Below are positions 10,818 through 20,632 of a stretch of 64,000 bases of DNA, one piece after another (the stretch's first letter is position 1; every line of letters starts with the position of its first letter). Origin of the DNA: Paramacrobiotus metropolitanus (taxonomy: Eukaryota > Tardigrada > Eutardigrada > Parachela > Macrobiotidae); contig NW_026570298.1 in the NCBI RefSeq assembly GCF_019649055.1, positions 372,001 through 436,000 of the forward strand, given 5' to 3'. The notes beneath the pieces are model-generated. The model ran no database searches, had not been told where the DNA came from, and saw nothing but the letters and a program-made list of their open reading frames with translations. The position numbers were made by a program, and so were the translations under genes.

Positions 10818-11182
10818 AGTTGATTATCTGGTGAGATAGCGCTCCCAAATACTGCCTTTTCTACCCTTGTTGTTTTTATTTTTATCGGCAACAATGTAGC
10901 AGGGAGTCGTGCGCCTTGTCCTCCAAGGTTGTTATAATCGTTTTAGAATTTCTAATGGAAAGTAAGACGCTGTAAAAATGCATCAGCCGGCTTTTCCCCG
11001 AAACAGCAACAGTAAATGCCAGAGCGTATTATTTTCTATTAGAAATTGTGGGATTTTGATAAAACAATTTAGTGGACAATACGTATAGATTCAAACCGCT
11101 TAGACGGTGATAAGAATAATAAAAACGAAACCAGCAGGAAAGCATGCGTGAGTGTCATCCCCATAATTTATTCAAAAGAAAC

Positions 11183-11400
11183 CGTCAAAAACATAGATGA
11201 GGTTCGACAAAGAGGTGGATTTCCATTCGCAAAAGGATAGATGACTTTCGGCAGAAAGGTGGATGACCTTTGCAGAAAGGTGGATAACCTTTACAAAAAG
11301 GTGGATGAGAAAGGTGGATGACCTTTACAGAAAGGTGGATGACCTTCACTGAAGATCCACCATCCACCCGTCCACCTTCCTGCCGGCTACAATCGGTCAG
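11183..11400. repeat. Third copy of the 21-bp minisatellite element
   Basis: It begins near CCGTCAAAAAC, an altered form of the end of the 10,497 element. It contains about six 21-bp units and ends with CCACCCGTCCACCTTCCTGC CGGCTACA, the same closing sequence as the array at 215-470. The closing sequence is partly inverted relative to the units, so transcripts could fold back. Confidence 0.65.
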
Positions 11401-12105
11401 TTTGTGGGCGGTTCAGAATTTAACAATAAAAAGAACAGATCATGTGCTAAGGGGAGCACGTTGTGTGGCGCGTAAAATTAATCAAAGAGGTTAGAAAATT
11501 GAGATCCGGATCTGAAAGAGCCTGTACCAACAGCAGTGAATTAATTATTCGTACAGGCTCTGATCACTCAGGTTATTACTCTATATAGATATAATATTTT
11601 TGCAACAGTCAAGAACAACTGTACAACATTCGCACCATAGCAAAGTATACCTTGTTATTCTTTGATTGGATTTATCAATATGGAGTTTGGCACGCAATTA
11701 CTTATCGACGAACCGGTTCCCCTCTCACTTGTCAGAAAAATTTGTTTCTTAATTGTGAGATGGCAGGGTAACAACAGTAAAAAAACAGTTAAAAAATACG
11801 TGAGAAAATGTAACTTTTAAAAAATAGCTTCCTGCCCAACTGTCATCAAGCAGCATTTAATGCCACGCTGTATATCGGTACTAGTACTGTTAGTGTTTGC
11901 ACCAACATCAGCATACTGTATAAACTATAATACGTACAGTACATGTACACTTGTACAGTGAGTGATGATATACTCATAGTCGTACAAATGAGTCTGTAGG
12001 GAGAGGTCATTTTAGTAGTAAACTTATTACTGGAAACTTATTACTTTTTCAGTAGCTAGCTTATTACTGAAACATTTGAACGCGTCCTAGCAAAGATTGT
12101 GACAT
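11401..12105. other. No gene seen
   Basis: AT-rich single-copy-looking DNA with short palindromic TGTAC/GTACA runs around 11,930-11,965. No ORF, repeat or RNA gene could be supported. Confidence 0.5.
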
Positions 12106-12180
12106 TGTGTCAGATATGACACAGAAGCAGATGGAAAATGGGGCAAAATGCCTTTATTGTGATAACAATAAAGCAACAAC
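12106..12180. terminator. Palindromic two-way poly(A) signal at element 3' end
   Basis: CTTTATTGT and ACAATAAAG face each other around a 4-base loop (about 12,152-12,173), giving AATAAA on both strands. For the minus-strand element it lies about 45 bases before the end, where a cleavage signal is expected. The same module recurs at 40,490-40,512 and inverted near 30,185-30,205. Confidence 0.6.
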
Positions 12181-13589
12181 AAAAAACCAACAGAAAACCC
12201 GATAGGGAAAAGCTGTGGAAAAAGTGGCTGCAAGCGCGCTCGTCAGAATCGTGATAATGATTCAGCGTGCTGCAGGTATGCAACAGCTGATGCCACAAAG
12301 CATGGAATCGCCCGTAGGCGCTGGGCTACGCCCCCAAGAGTGCTGCGATGCGCTGATTGGTCAGCGAGACAAAGTAGACGCTGAGTAAGCAGCGTAATAG
12401 CGCGGCACGAATGGCGTGGCCATGTGCGGGCGGGCGACAGAGCAAAGCCACGAGAGGTGTCTACCGCCTCGAGTGTGCGGTCTCTGACATGCCTCTGGGC
12501 GGGAGTGGGAGCTCCTGCGAGCACCTTCCGACTCTGCCCCTGGCCAACCCGGTAGGGTGCCAGGATCCGATACCCGGTAGGGCCGGATGCCGCTTTGTCT
12601 CTGAACCCGGTAGGGTTGCTGCCTCCAGACCCGCGGTGCAGTGCACCGAACGGCCGAAATCCGGAGTGCACTCTGGTTGCTGGGGGTTCCAGTGTGGTTG
12701 AAGGCTTGCTTTGGTCGAACGGGTAAGAAAATAAAGTTATAAGGCTCATGGTTAAACATCGAAATAGAAAAATCACAAGTCCAGTGAGAATAAAAGTAAA
12801 GATCATAGTTAGAGATCCCAAAGCCAATTCCTTTGGTTAATGGCTAAATAAAAACATCATCTTTGGTTAATAAAGGTTTGGTTTGGTTAAAAAACTAGAC
12901 GAAACAAAAGGCTTATTCCGACTAGGTGTACCACAGGGCCGCATTTGTCCACAGGGGTCCTAGTCAATGGTCCGCTTTATCCGGTAGGATATGTCTGGTC
13001 CTGTGAATCCGGGGCGACGGTTCCCAGAGATGTCCACAAGGGTCCAGTGAAGTAATTCCAGCGGAGTTGTATGAGGAAGGCACGGTTGCATGCGCAAGGA
13101 CAAGTTGTCCCCTTCCTGATTGTGGTGGACCAAGCCCGGTTGGGCGGTCCATGGTGGGCCAGAATGATGTCTCTGGCCAGGAGAGGTGCTCCTGCAGTGA
13201 AATGGACCGAACCCGGTGGGGTGGTCATAAAGGCTCTCAAATAACGCCTTTGAGCGGGAGGGGTGCTCCTGCTATCCAAAACGGTATGCTTGGACCAATT
13301 CCGTTTGGATGGCCCATATGGGTCTCTAACTTGGACCGGTTTTGGCCTTGCATGCCGGTTTGGTCATGCACCTAGGTCCAAAAAATCTTCTAAGTCCAGG
13401 AGGGCCATAATGGAAAAATTTCTAAGTCCGAGGACCAAGTGGTGTAATGGACCAAACCCGTTGGGGCGGTCCAAACTTGGTCTCTGACATGCTCTGGACC
13501 GGGATACAGGGTTCCGGAATGGTATGGCCTTGCTTCCAGCCTTTGGAGGGGTGTGGGTCCTGTATAACCGGTTTTGGCTCTCTGATTTG

Positions 13590-13965
13590 GACTTAGTCGT
13601 TTTTTGATGAGCCACGTCATTGGACGGGCCAAAAGACTTAGTCGATTTTCCAGTGGCCACGTCGTTGGACGGGCCAAAAGACTTAGAAAATTTTCGGTGG
13701 GCCACGTCGTTGGACGGGCCAAAAGACTTAGTCGATTTTTCGACTGTCCGCGGTTGATGGCGGGCCAAATGGACTTAGTCGTTTTTTCGACGGTCCAAGG
13801 TGTATGGCGGGCCAAAAGGACTTAGTCGTTTTTTCGACGGTCCAAAGTTGTATGGCGGGCCAAAAGGACTTAGTCGTTTTTTCGACGGTCCAAGGTGTAT
13901 GGCGGGCCAAAAGGACTTAGTCGTTTTTTCGACGGTCCAAAGTTGATGGCGGGCCAAAATTGGTC
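13590..13965. repeat. Tandem array of 45-48-bp units with GTCG/CGAC hairpins
   Basis: About eight units contain GGGCCAAAAGGACTTAGTCG, then a T-run, then CGACGGTCCA. GTCG-T6-CGAC forms a small hairpin in the later units, while the first three units are a variant with a GGCCACGTCGTTGGAC stretch. The inverted counterpart in copy B is 28,305-28,765. The array lies in the 3' non-coding part of the element. Confidence 0.8.
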
Positions 13966-14839
13966 CGTCTCCCTGGCCGTGGGCCATGAGTTGGCTACCA
14001 TGTCCGATGAGTCAGGTAGGTTTCCCTGAGACCGTGGCCATAACAAAATTAAGTGGCGTCTGACGAAAACATCAGGTTGGCCGGGCCAAACTTCAAAAAA
14101 TTAAGTTGTGGGCGCCGGTAGGCGTTTTCCACAAAGGAGTCGGTCTGCTGACTAGAAGCATCCTCGTTTGGCCTCGGGGCGGTGCATCTTTTGGATGGGC
14201 CTCTGGGCGGTCCGTGGTGAGGATGTTGGACATGACATGCAAAGTGGGTGTACCACAACTTCTATGTGGCTCCCAAACTCACTTGTCCCAGTTACTTGGT
14301 ATGGCAACTAGACTCGTGAGCCACATATGGTCGGTTAGACGCATAGTGGGCCTGGTCCAACTTTTATGGGCCAGGACTTGGCCTTGGCTTGTCGCAACTT
14401 GTATGCGGGCCAGGCTGATCCACGGCTTGTCGCAACTTCTATGCGGGCCGTCGCCGCCTTCTGGGCGCTGGATCCTTTCCGTGCCGGTGAACTTAGGCGT
14501 TGTGCCAAGTTCGGTCCGGTGGACTCCGTCGGATGGTCTGGGACGGCCGAGCCAAATTCATGGTCCCAGCCGCTAAGCCAGAGCCTATCCGGGGAATCCG
14601 GTTAAGATCCAGGGATTTAGGTCCGGTGAGGTGGACGGTACATGGCCGTAAGCCACGTTTGTTGGGCGAGGGTAACAACCGTTAGATTGCACCCATTATG
14701 GTGGTCAAGTTCCGATTCAGCATTATGGTCCCACTTCTAAGTAACCGGGGTTTTCACTGAAACATTCTGTCCAGTGCGCTTGTCTCAGCCACTTCTAGGT
14801 GAGACATGTCTTCGGGGCTAAGCTGGATGAGCCGTTGGC

Positions 14840-15610
14840 TCAATCCAGGCGGCGCAGCGTCGTAGCTGCTTCTGACATCAGGGCCAAGAATCGTCCGAGG
14901 CATTCTAGCAATTCACGCCCAGTTGTTTCCAACTCGTCCGCTAAAGTACGCGGTTCGCGATGGTCGTGTCGCTGGGCTTGTGTCCAGTTCTGGACACCGA
15001 CATCGGTTCTATCGTGGATAGACCGTGGGTGTTGAGCGTTTACTGAGCGCTGCTCGTGACGATTCCAGCGTTGGCCATTATTTGGGCGGTGAGTGGCGCG
15101 GTTTGCTTTCCCAGGTCGCAGGGAGTGTACTGGTAAAGCTGACGGCTGAGCCGCCACGGTAGTGGTTGCTCTCAGTGTGCCGTGATGTTGGGACAGCACC
15201 GTGGGTGCGGGTTCCCGAAGTCCGTGCTGGGCCAGGTTAGGCTGTGACTGACCGTTTTGCTGAGCTGTCCCGGTAGAGACAGCCGCTGATGGGATGTATG
15301 GCTGTGTTGCCGACGCAAACAGAATTCCTCCCAGGAAAGCCTCCCGTAGAAAGGCAAGACGGTCCGTCGTTTTGCCCAGATCGTTGTCTTCGTTTTGGCA
15401 GATGGTTTCGACCACCTGTTTGTACACGGCCGGATTGCCTCGTTTGATTTCGTTGACCAAAGCTATGCCGATGGCGTACTCGTCACCGTCGTGTCGCACT
15501 GCTTCAGCAAAGAAACATGAATAGCACGGAAGCCGCCTTTCTTGATACGGGCTGTTGCTGACGCATGATTCGCATTCCCGGTTAAACGCTTGCTCCGGTG
15601 TCTTTGCCAT
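14840..15610 (-). CDS. Element ORF3: small CxxC/CxxC protein (copy A)
   Basis: 256 residues starting MAKTPEQAFN. Near the N-terminus ECESC and PCYSC are separated by 12 residues, a plausible zinc-binding ribbon. A helical segment follows (DEYAIGIALVNEIKRG, then VYKQVVETICQNEDND), then a Gln/His/Arg-rich basic middle and a hydrophobic C-terminal helix ending TTLRRLD. It starts about 180 bases after ORF2 on the same strand. The function is unknown. A nucleic-acid-binding role is inferred from the basic middle and Cys pairs. It is part of a fossil element, and this copy looks open throughout. Confidence 0.6.
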   Translation of the reverse strand: MAKTPEQAFNRECESCVSNSPYQERRLPCYSCFFAEAVRHDGDEYAIGIALVNEIKRGNPAVYKQVVETICQNEDNDLGKTTDRLAFLREAFLGGILFASATQPYIPSAAVSTGTAQQNGQSQPNLAQHGLREPAPTVLSQHHGTLRATTTVAAQPSALPVHSLRPGKANRATHRPNNGQRWNRHEQRSVNAQHPRSIHDRTDVGVQNWTQAQRHDHREPRTLADELETTGRELLECLGRFLALMSEAATTLRRLD

Positions 15611-15789
15611 GTTCTGTGGTTAAATCCCGAAGTCAAGGTTAAATTTGCTTCGCAAACTGGTCCCTATGTTTTAAAAATCCTATCAGTTTACGTCCTATGG
15701 TTCTAAATGTTATTTGTTAACTAGGCTTTTCTTGCCCGGTGAATTATTTCGGGATCACCCCCTAGACCTCTGCGAATTCTACGCTTTGG

Positions 15790-17535
15790 TCAGTGCCGCT
15801 TTGCTGGCTTCTCTAGTTGGTAAGGATTCTTCTTTGGCCCGGATTCTTCGGGTTGGGATCCAGACGTAGTCTGGTCTGAACTTGACTCTTTGTCGGAATC
15901 AGTGTATTGCTCCGTTGGGAGAATCACCGCATCTGGGCCATCTTGAAGGTTGTGTCGGGCCTCCGTTAGAGCCACCGACGATGCAATTTGAGGTGATGTT
16001 GGAATCAAGGATCCAGGTCCGAGTGGTATTTCTGGCAGAGAAGCCGTTCGTACTGGTCTTTTCGTTTTCTTGTGTTCCGTTCTTCTTAGTTGTTCTTGTC
16101 GAGGGGCGGCGGAGGCTATTATCATTCTGGGTGGAAGAGGGCGGCTGATGGTCCTCTTTGTTTTCCAATTCCTCCGATCGACGTAATCGGGAATTTCGGC
16201 ACTCGGTAAACCCGGGTTGTCACCAAGTTGAACATCCAAAGTGACTGTAGATGCTCCTGGAGCCACGATAGTGGTTTTCGGTGTCGGTTCAACGTAGTTG
16301 AGCGTTGCGGTTAAAGGCAGGGCTTTGGGTGCGCGTTTTGCGGTTTTTAAGACCGATCCAGGTAGCTCAGGGGGTCCAGCCAGCGCCGTGGGTGCGGCTG
16401 GTCCGGACGATGTAGATGCTTGAATAGGTACCGGCCTACGTTGCTGGCCGGGTGGACTTAGCTTTTCAGTCGCCAAGGCTGCGCTGGTTTGTCCGCCGAG
16501 TGCTGCTCTGTTGGGTCCGGCCTTGCTTGTTGTTTTCACTGGACTCGTCTCGCTAGGGAGGTCAAGTGATGATTCGAGCAAATCGTTTACAATGCCCGAG
16601 ATGTCAGGATGGGTTAAGGAACAAGTTGGGCCGTCGATCCCGTCCTTTATTTGCATTAGTTCGTCCATCCACTCCTCCAATGGATCAGCCGTAGGCTGAG
16701 GATTCGTAAGTGGGATGCCTGATGGTGCATGTCCTTGGACACCAGTTAGTGGTTCCGTAACTGGACTTGAGTTGGGAGGGACTGGTAAGGGGACGGTAAC
16801 CGATGGTTTCATCGAAGAAGTTGTTGGGGCTTTGTCCTGCGGAAGGGCCAAATGGGTTTTTGATGTTGTAGCGACCGTCGGTGCTGCCGGGAGATCTGGT
16901 GTGGCTGCTGTCCGCGGTTCTGTCGGCGTCCTGCGTGTGGGGGAAGCGTGTGCCGATGCCGTTGTAACAGCCGGTTGGGCCGCTAATGGCAGTAGTGCCG
17001 ATGACACTGGATTCGTTGGTCGCGCCGTAAGGCCAGCCAGGTGGGTGGGCCTTGGTGCTGGTGACGAGTTTGGTGCTGGGTAGGGATTCACTGGTCCTTG
17101 TAGGTACGGTGTCTGGTAACCGTATGGTGGCGGATAGCCATATGGTGGGTACCAAAGCCACGGTGGTGGTTGGTATTGCCAGTACGGGTTCTGGTACGGG
17201 CTCATCCATGAACTGTGCTGGGACGTTGGTCCAGGCATCATTGGTGGTCCATATGGCGTCACTGGAACGTTCTGTCCAGGTGCCGCACTTTGTGTCTGGG
17301 TTCCTGATGGCGTCCGCACCGTAGGTGGGACTGATGGCCATCTCTGTCCAGAGCTGTGCGATCCAGACGTTGCTGTTAGATTGATGGCCAGATTTGGTGG
17401 CTGGTTGAATGCTTGCAAGGTGGATGATGACGCTGTCCGTAGTATGGGATTTGATCCGGATCTTAAGTCCGGTCTGCTGTGCAGATGTGTCCGGTTGCTT
17501 CGGTTAGATCCGCTGGATGGTTGTTCTCTTTCCAT
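15790..17535 (-). CDS. Element ORF2: 581-residue Pro/Tyr/Ser-rich protein (copy A)
   Basis: It starts MEREQPSSGSNRSNR. Around residues 95-150 it is very rich in Pro, Tyr, Trp and Gly (PYQNPYWQYQPPPWLWYPPY, then PPPYGYQTPY). An acidic patch PLEEWMDELMQIKDGIDGP near residue 290 is the only part that looks folded, followed by basic stretches (RRTEHKKTKRPVRT) and an acidic Ser/Asp tail. No known domain is recognised. The composition suggests a disordered, phase-separating or scaffold protein. Copy C encodes the same length with many substitutions and no loss of frame, which argues that the ORF was under selection. Confidence 0.6.
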   Translation of the reverse strand: MEREQPSSGSNRSNRTHLHSRPDLRSGSNPILRTASSSTLQAFNQPPNLAINLTATSGSHSSGQRWPSVPPTVRTPSGTQTQSAAPGQNVPVTPYGPPMMPGPTSQHSSWMSPYQNPYWQYQPPPWLWYPPYGYPPPYGYQTPYLQGPVNPYPAPNSSPAPRPTHLAGLTARPTNPVSSALLPLAAQPAVTTASAHASPTRRTPTEPRTAATPDLPAAPTVATTSKTHLALPQDKAPTTSSMKPSVTVPLPVPPNSSPVTEPLTGVQGHAPSGIPLTNPQPTADPLEEWMDELMQIKDGIDGPTCSLTHPDISGIVNDLLESSLDLPSETSPVKTTSKAGPNRAALGGQTSAALATEKLSPPGQQRRPVPIQASTSSGPAAPTALAGPPELPGSVLKTAKRAPKALPLTATLNYVEPTPKTTIVAPGASTVTLDVQLGDNPGLPSAEIPDYVDRRNWKTKRTISRPLPPRMIIASAAPRQEQLRRTEHKKTKRPVRTASLPEIPLGPGSLIPTSPQIASSVALTEARHNLQDGPDAVILPTEQYTDSDKESSSDQTTSGSQPEESGPKKNPYQLEKPAKRH

Positions 17536-19510
17536 CGTTCTGTGGTCGGAGAAGACAGTTAGGCGGTGTTAGAATTCTACTAACTACCATACGCCAAATC
17601 CGTAGATAACTTTAAATGTTCACTACGGCTATTGCTAAGCTGATGGCGATTTGCGATTCTGGTCATGGCTTGGCGTTAATGGCTCGGGCTTGCTATTAGG
17701 TCCGGCCAAGTTCTGGCCGTTCAATGTCCATCCACAACCGTAAGTTCTGGTCCCGAGAGCTTTTGACGACAAGCTGGGTGCTGGACAAGGGTTGCTGAAG
17801 GCCACGGACGTCCATGTTATGGACTTCCTGGTTTGGACTTCCTGGTTTGGACTTCCGGGTTTGGACTTCTGGGTTAGGACTTCCTGGTTTGGACTTCCTA
17901 GTTTGGACTTCCTAGTTTGGACTTCCGGGTCCAGACTTCCTGGTTTGGACTTCCGGATTTTTGACTTGGTTCTTGGATTGTGGAGGACCGGCCCCGTTAG
18001 GGTGGTCCATATCCTTCCAAGTGACCAAGCATCTTGAAGCCGTCTTAGCTTTATGGCTCTTGGTCGTTCAAGTAGGAGTGGTGCTCCTGGGTGGATCCGC
18101 CGCTGGACGGTCCAGGTTCCATTTGTCCAAGTGCGCCACTGCAGAGTATGTGCCTGGCGGAGCCGTTGTAGTTAGCGGGTCAATGTTATTGGCGAGCCAA
18201 CGTTGATGACTGGTCAGTGTTGTTTGGTGAGCCAAAGTTGTTGGCGGCCCAAAGTTGGTGGCGAGCCAATGTTATTGGCGGGCCAATGTTGTAAACCCGT
18301 AGGGCCTACTTTAAGACGAGCCTATGTTATAAGCTCGTAAGCGCGACAATAATGCGCGTCCATATTAATTCATGGTGGACCGGTCCCGTTAGGGCGGTCT
18401 CTGGGTGAGCTCTGGGCTGGTGCGGTGCTCCTGCTTGCGCGGACTGGTCCGGTTGGGACTGTTCAATTCCAGGATATTAGGACGCACCAGTGCTATGCTG
18501 AATATGTTTGGGCGCACCAACGTAACTTCTATACATGGCGGGCAAATGGTGAAGGTAATAAGGCGCGCCAAGGTATATGGCGGGCCAACGTTAACGATAT
18601 TAAGGCGAGCCAAAGTATATGGCGGGCCAATATTTGAAGACTCGTAGAATCTATTTTGGTCCATCTCGAAGGCCGTAGGCCTCGAGTAGGCGCGTTGGTT
18701 GCGCAATTTCCCTGAGACTTCAGCCATGAAGTAAACGGTGGTCGGAGCCCTGTAGTGGCCCGAACCCAACTGGTGGCTGGTTCTCACGGGACCATCGGAT
18801 TGGCCAGGACTTCGTGGTTTGGACCTACCCGTAGGGCGGTCCAAAGCACGTCCAGGATCGATGTTCCAGGTCCAGGTGCCCTTCAATGACTTTTAGATCG
18901 TGAAGGCAAGTGCTGGTGATTGGACGTCTAAGATGTGGGCGTCTGGGTTGGAACTTCCGGGTTGGACTTCCGGGTACGGACTATCTCATTTGTACCGACC
19001 CGTGGAGTGGTCCAAAGTCCGTCCGGATAGGTCCGAAATTTTACGACTCGTTGAGTCGATTTAATGATCATCTTACCGGCGGTTTGCCGAAAGAGAGCTT
19101 CAAAGACAGTCCTATGTTTAAGGATCCGTCTGGCAGGCCTAGGTTATAGGTGCCAAGTTCAGTTAGCGGGCCCGGTGAACCTGCTTGAAACTTTCTCTCT
19201 GCGCCGGTTGGCCGCGAGAGAACATGAACGGTCGAGGTCCAACTGGTTACCAGGTCTGGTCCAGTTGGAGGATGATTCATCTGGTTCAGGTGTGGACGTT
19301 TCTGGTCCACAGAGTTTATTTGAGCCCGTGGGGCTCATTGTTTTCAGATTCGGGTGCCGTTCTGGTCCGAACACATTGTTGCTGGTCCTTCGGTTTCAGG
19401 CTGGTCCTTCTGACCATGTTTGGCGACTGGTCCTTCTGACCCGGTTTGGTTTGAAGCCGCCAGTAAGGTTTGGATTTCCAGTAAATTCCGCGTTCTTGAT
19501 TCTCAGGTTC
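17536..19510 (-). other. Structured non-coding spacer between ORF1 and ORF2
   Basis: This spacer contains a 14-bp minisatellite (17,815-17,960, unit CTTCCTGGTTTGGA), palindromic modules with GGACC and GGTCC arms (17,985-18,008, 18,377-18,399, 18,823-18,844), TTGGCG(G/A)GCCAA dyads (18,190-18,640) and GAGC/GCTC and GCGC/GCGC stem pairs near 18,305-18,360. No long ORF is seen on the element's strand. The wealth of short stems suggests a folded RNA. Confidence 0.6.
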
Positions 19511-20630
19511 TTAGACCGCGGGTAAGTTCCAGTTGCCTCTCGAACGGATCAGCCCATGTCTCCAACGATCCCAAAAGTCCTTACCAGCTATAGGACAAGT
19601 CGACCCTGTGCCTGGTAACGATTCCTTTCGGATGAGCTGCTCATTGCAAGGCGCCCGGCTCCGTTGGGCCGGTGCCTCTGGTATCGGGATAGCGTTTGCT
19701 ATCCCGTGCGACAGCGCTTCTGCGGTGTGGCAGCACTGGTTTTCTGCATCTCGGACTCCCGTTGCCGTGTCGAAGGGCGGGCTATCCTCGTAGGTTGTGG
19801 GCTTGGATGTCGGGTGATCAGTCCGGTTTATCCGAGCTTTATGGCCTGCACTGCCCGATGCCTCTGGTATCGGGATAGACTGCACCACCGGTATGGATGG
19901 TCTTGGAGTCTGGTGAGTGGAACCTTCTGCCACTATGTTGGTCGAGAGGATGCATTTCTGCGACGGCTCTACACGACTGTTGGTCTGTAGAGGGTCGTAA
20001 TCCATGCTCCGTGCCACCCGACGGGTCGCGAGTCCGCCGAGATGTACATGGACACTGGTTTCTGATCTTTTGGCGTTAGTTGCTGCCAAGGTGGGGACTC
20101 CATCCTTGAGCTCGTAGGTGGAGATTACCCCGTCCGCATCCTTAGCGGATGATCCACCTTTAGTTTTGGGGTGGATCCTTCCGTTCTCTTGACGGGACGT
20201 CCATCCGCTGCGCATGCGGTGGGCGTTTCAGGACACGTTCTTGCATCCTGAGAGTTCGTGGTGCGACGTCTCGCTTGACCACGATGGCCGGTTACCGTGG
20301 CGCCGTTAGTGACGTCAGCAGGTCCGGGCGGCTTGGCGACGTTATTGCCACCAGCCGGTCTGGCGACGTTATTGCCGGCAGACGATCCGATCGCTGTTCT
20401 AGCTCCGGATTGCACGGTGTCGCTCTTGACACCGCGTGGTCCGATGTTATTATCGGACAGAGATCCTCGGACCGGCCGTTGGACCGTCGAGGTGGTTCCC
20501 ACTGCAGCTTTTCTTGCGACACTTTTATCGCGACACTTCTTGTCACAGCTGCGCCGCGTAGCGACGCAACATTGCTACTTCCGTTATCCGGTGGTTCTGG
20601 TGAAAAGGTTTGGTCAGCCGAGCCACCGGT
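19511..20630 (-). other. Low-complexity coding-like tail after gag (copy A)
   Basis: Ser/Thr/Pro/Arg-rich frames continue beyond the zinc-knuckle part of ORF1 (examples: ARPAGGNNVAKPPGPADV and IPIPEAPAQRSRAPCNEQ). No enzyme motif such as a retroviral protease DTG or a reverse-transcriptase YxDD was seen. It may be a disordered C-terminal extension of ORF1. Part of a fossil element. Confidence 0.4.
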
Positions 20631-20632
20631 GC

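Noticed and set aside
13590-13965. Regular repeats that might suggest a CRISPR array
   Set aside because: Units are contiguous without unique spacers and the genome is eukaryotic.
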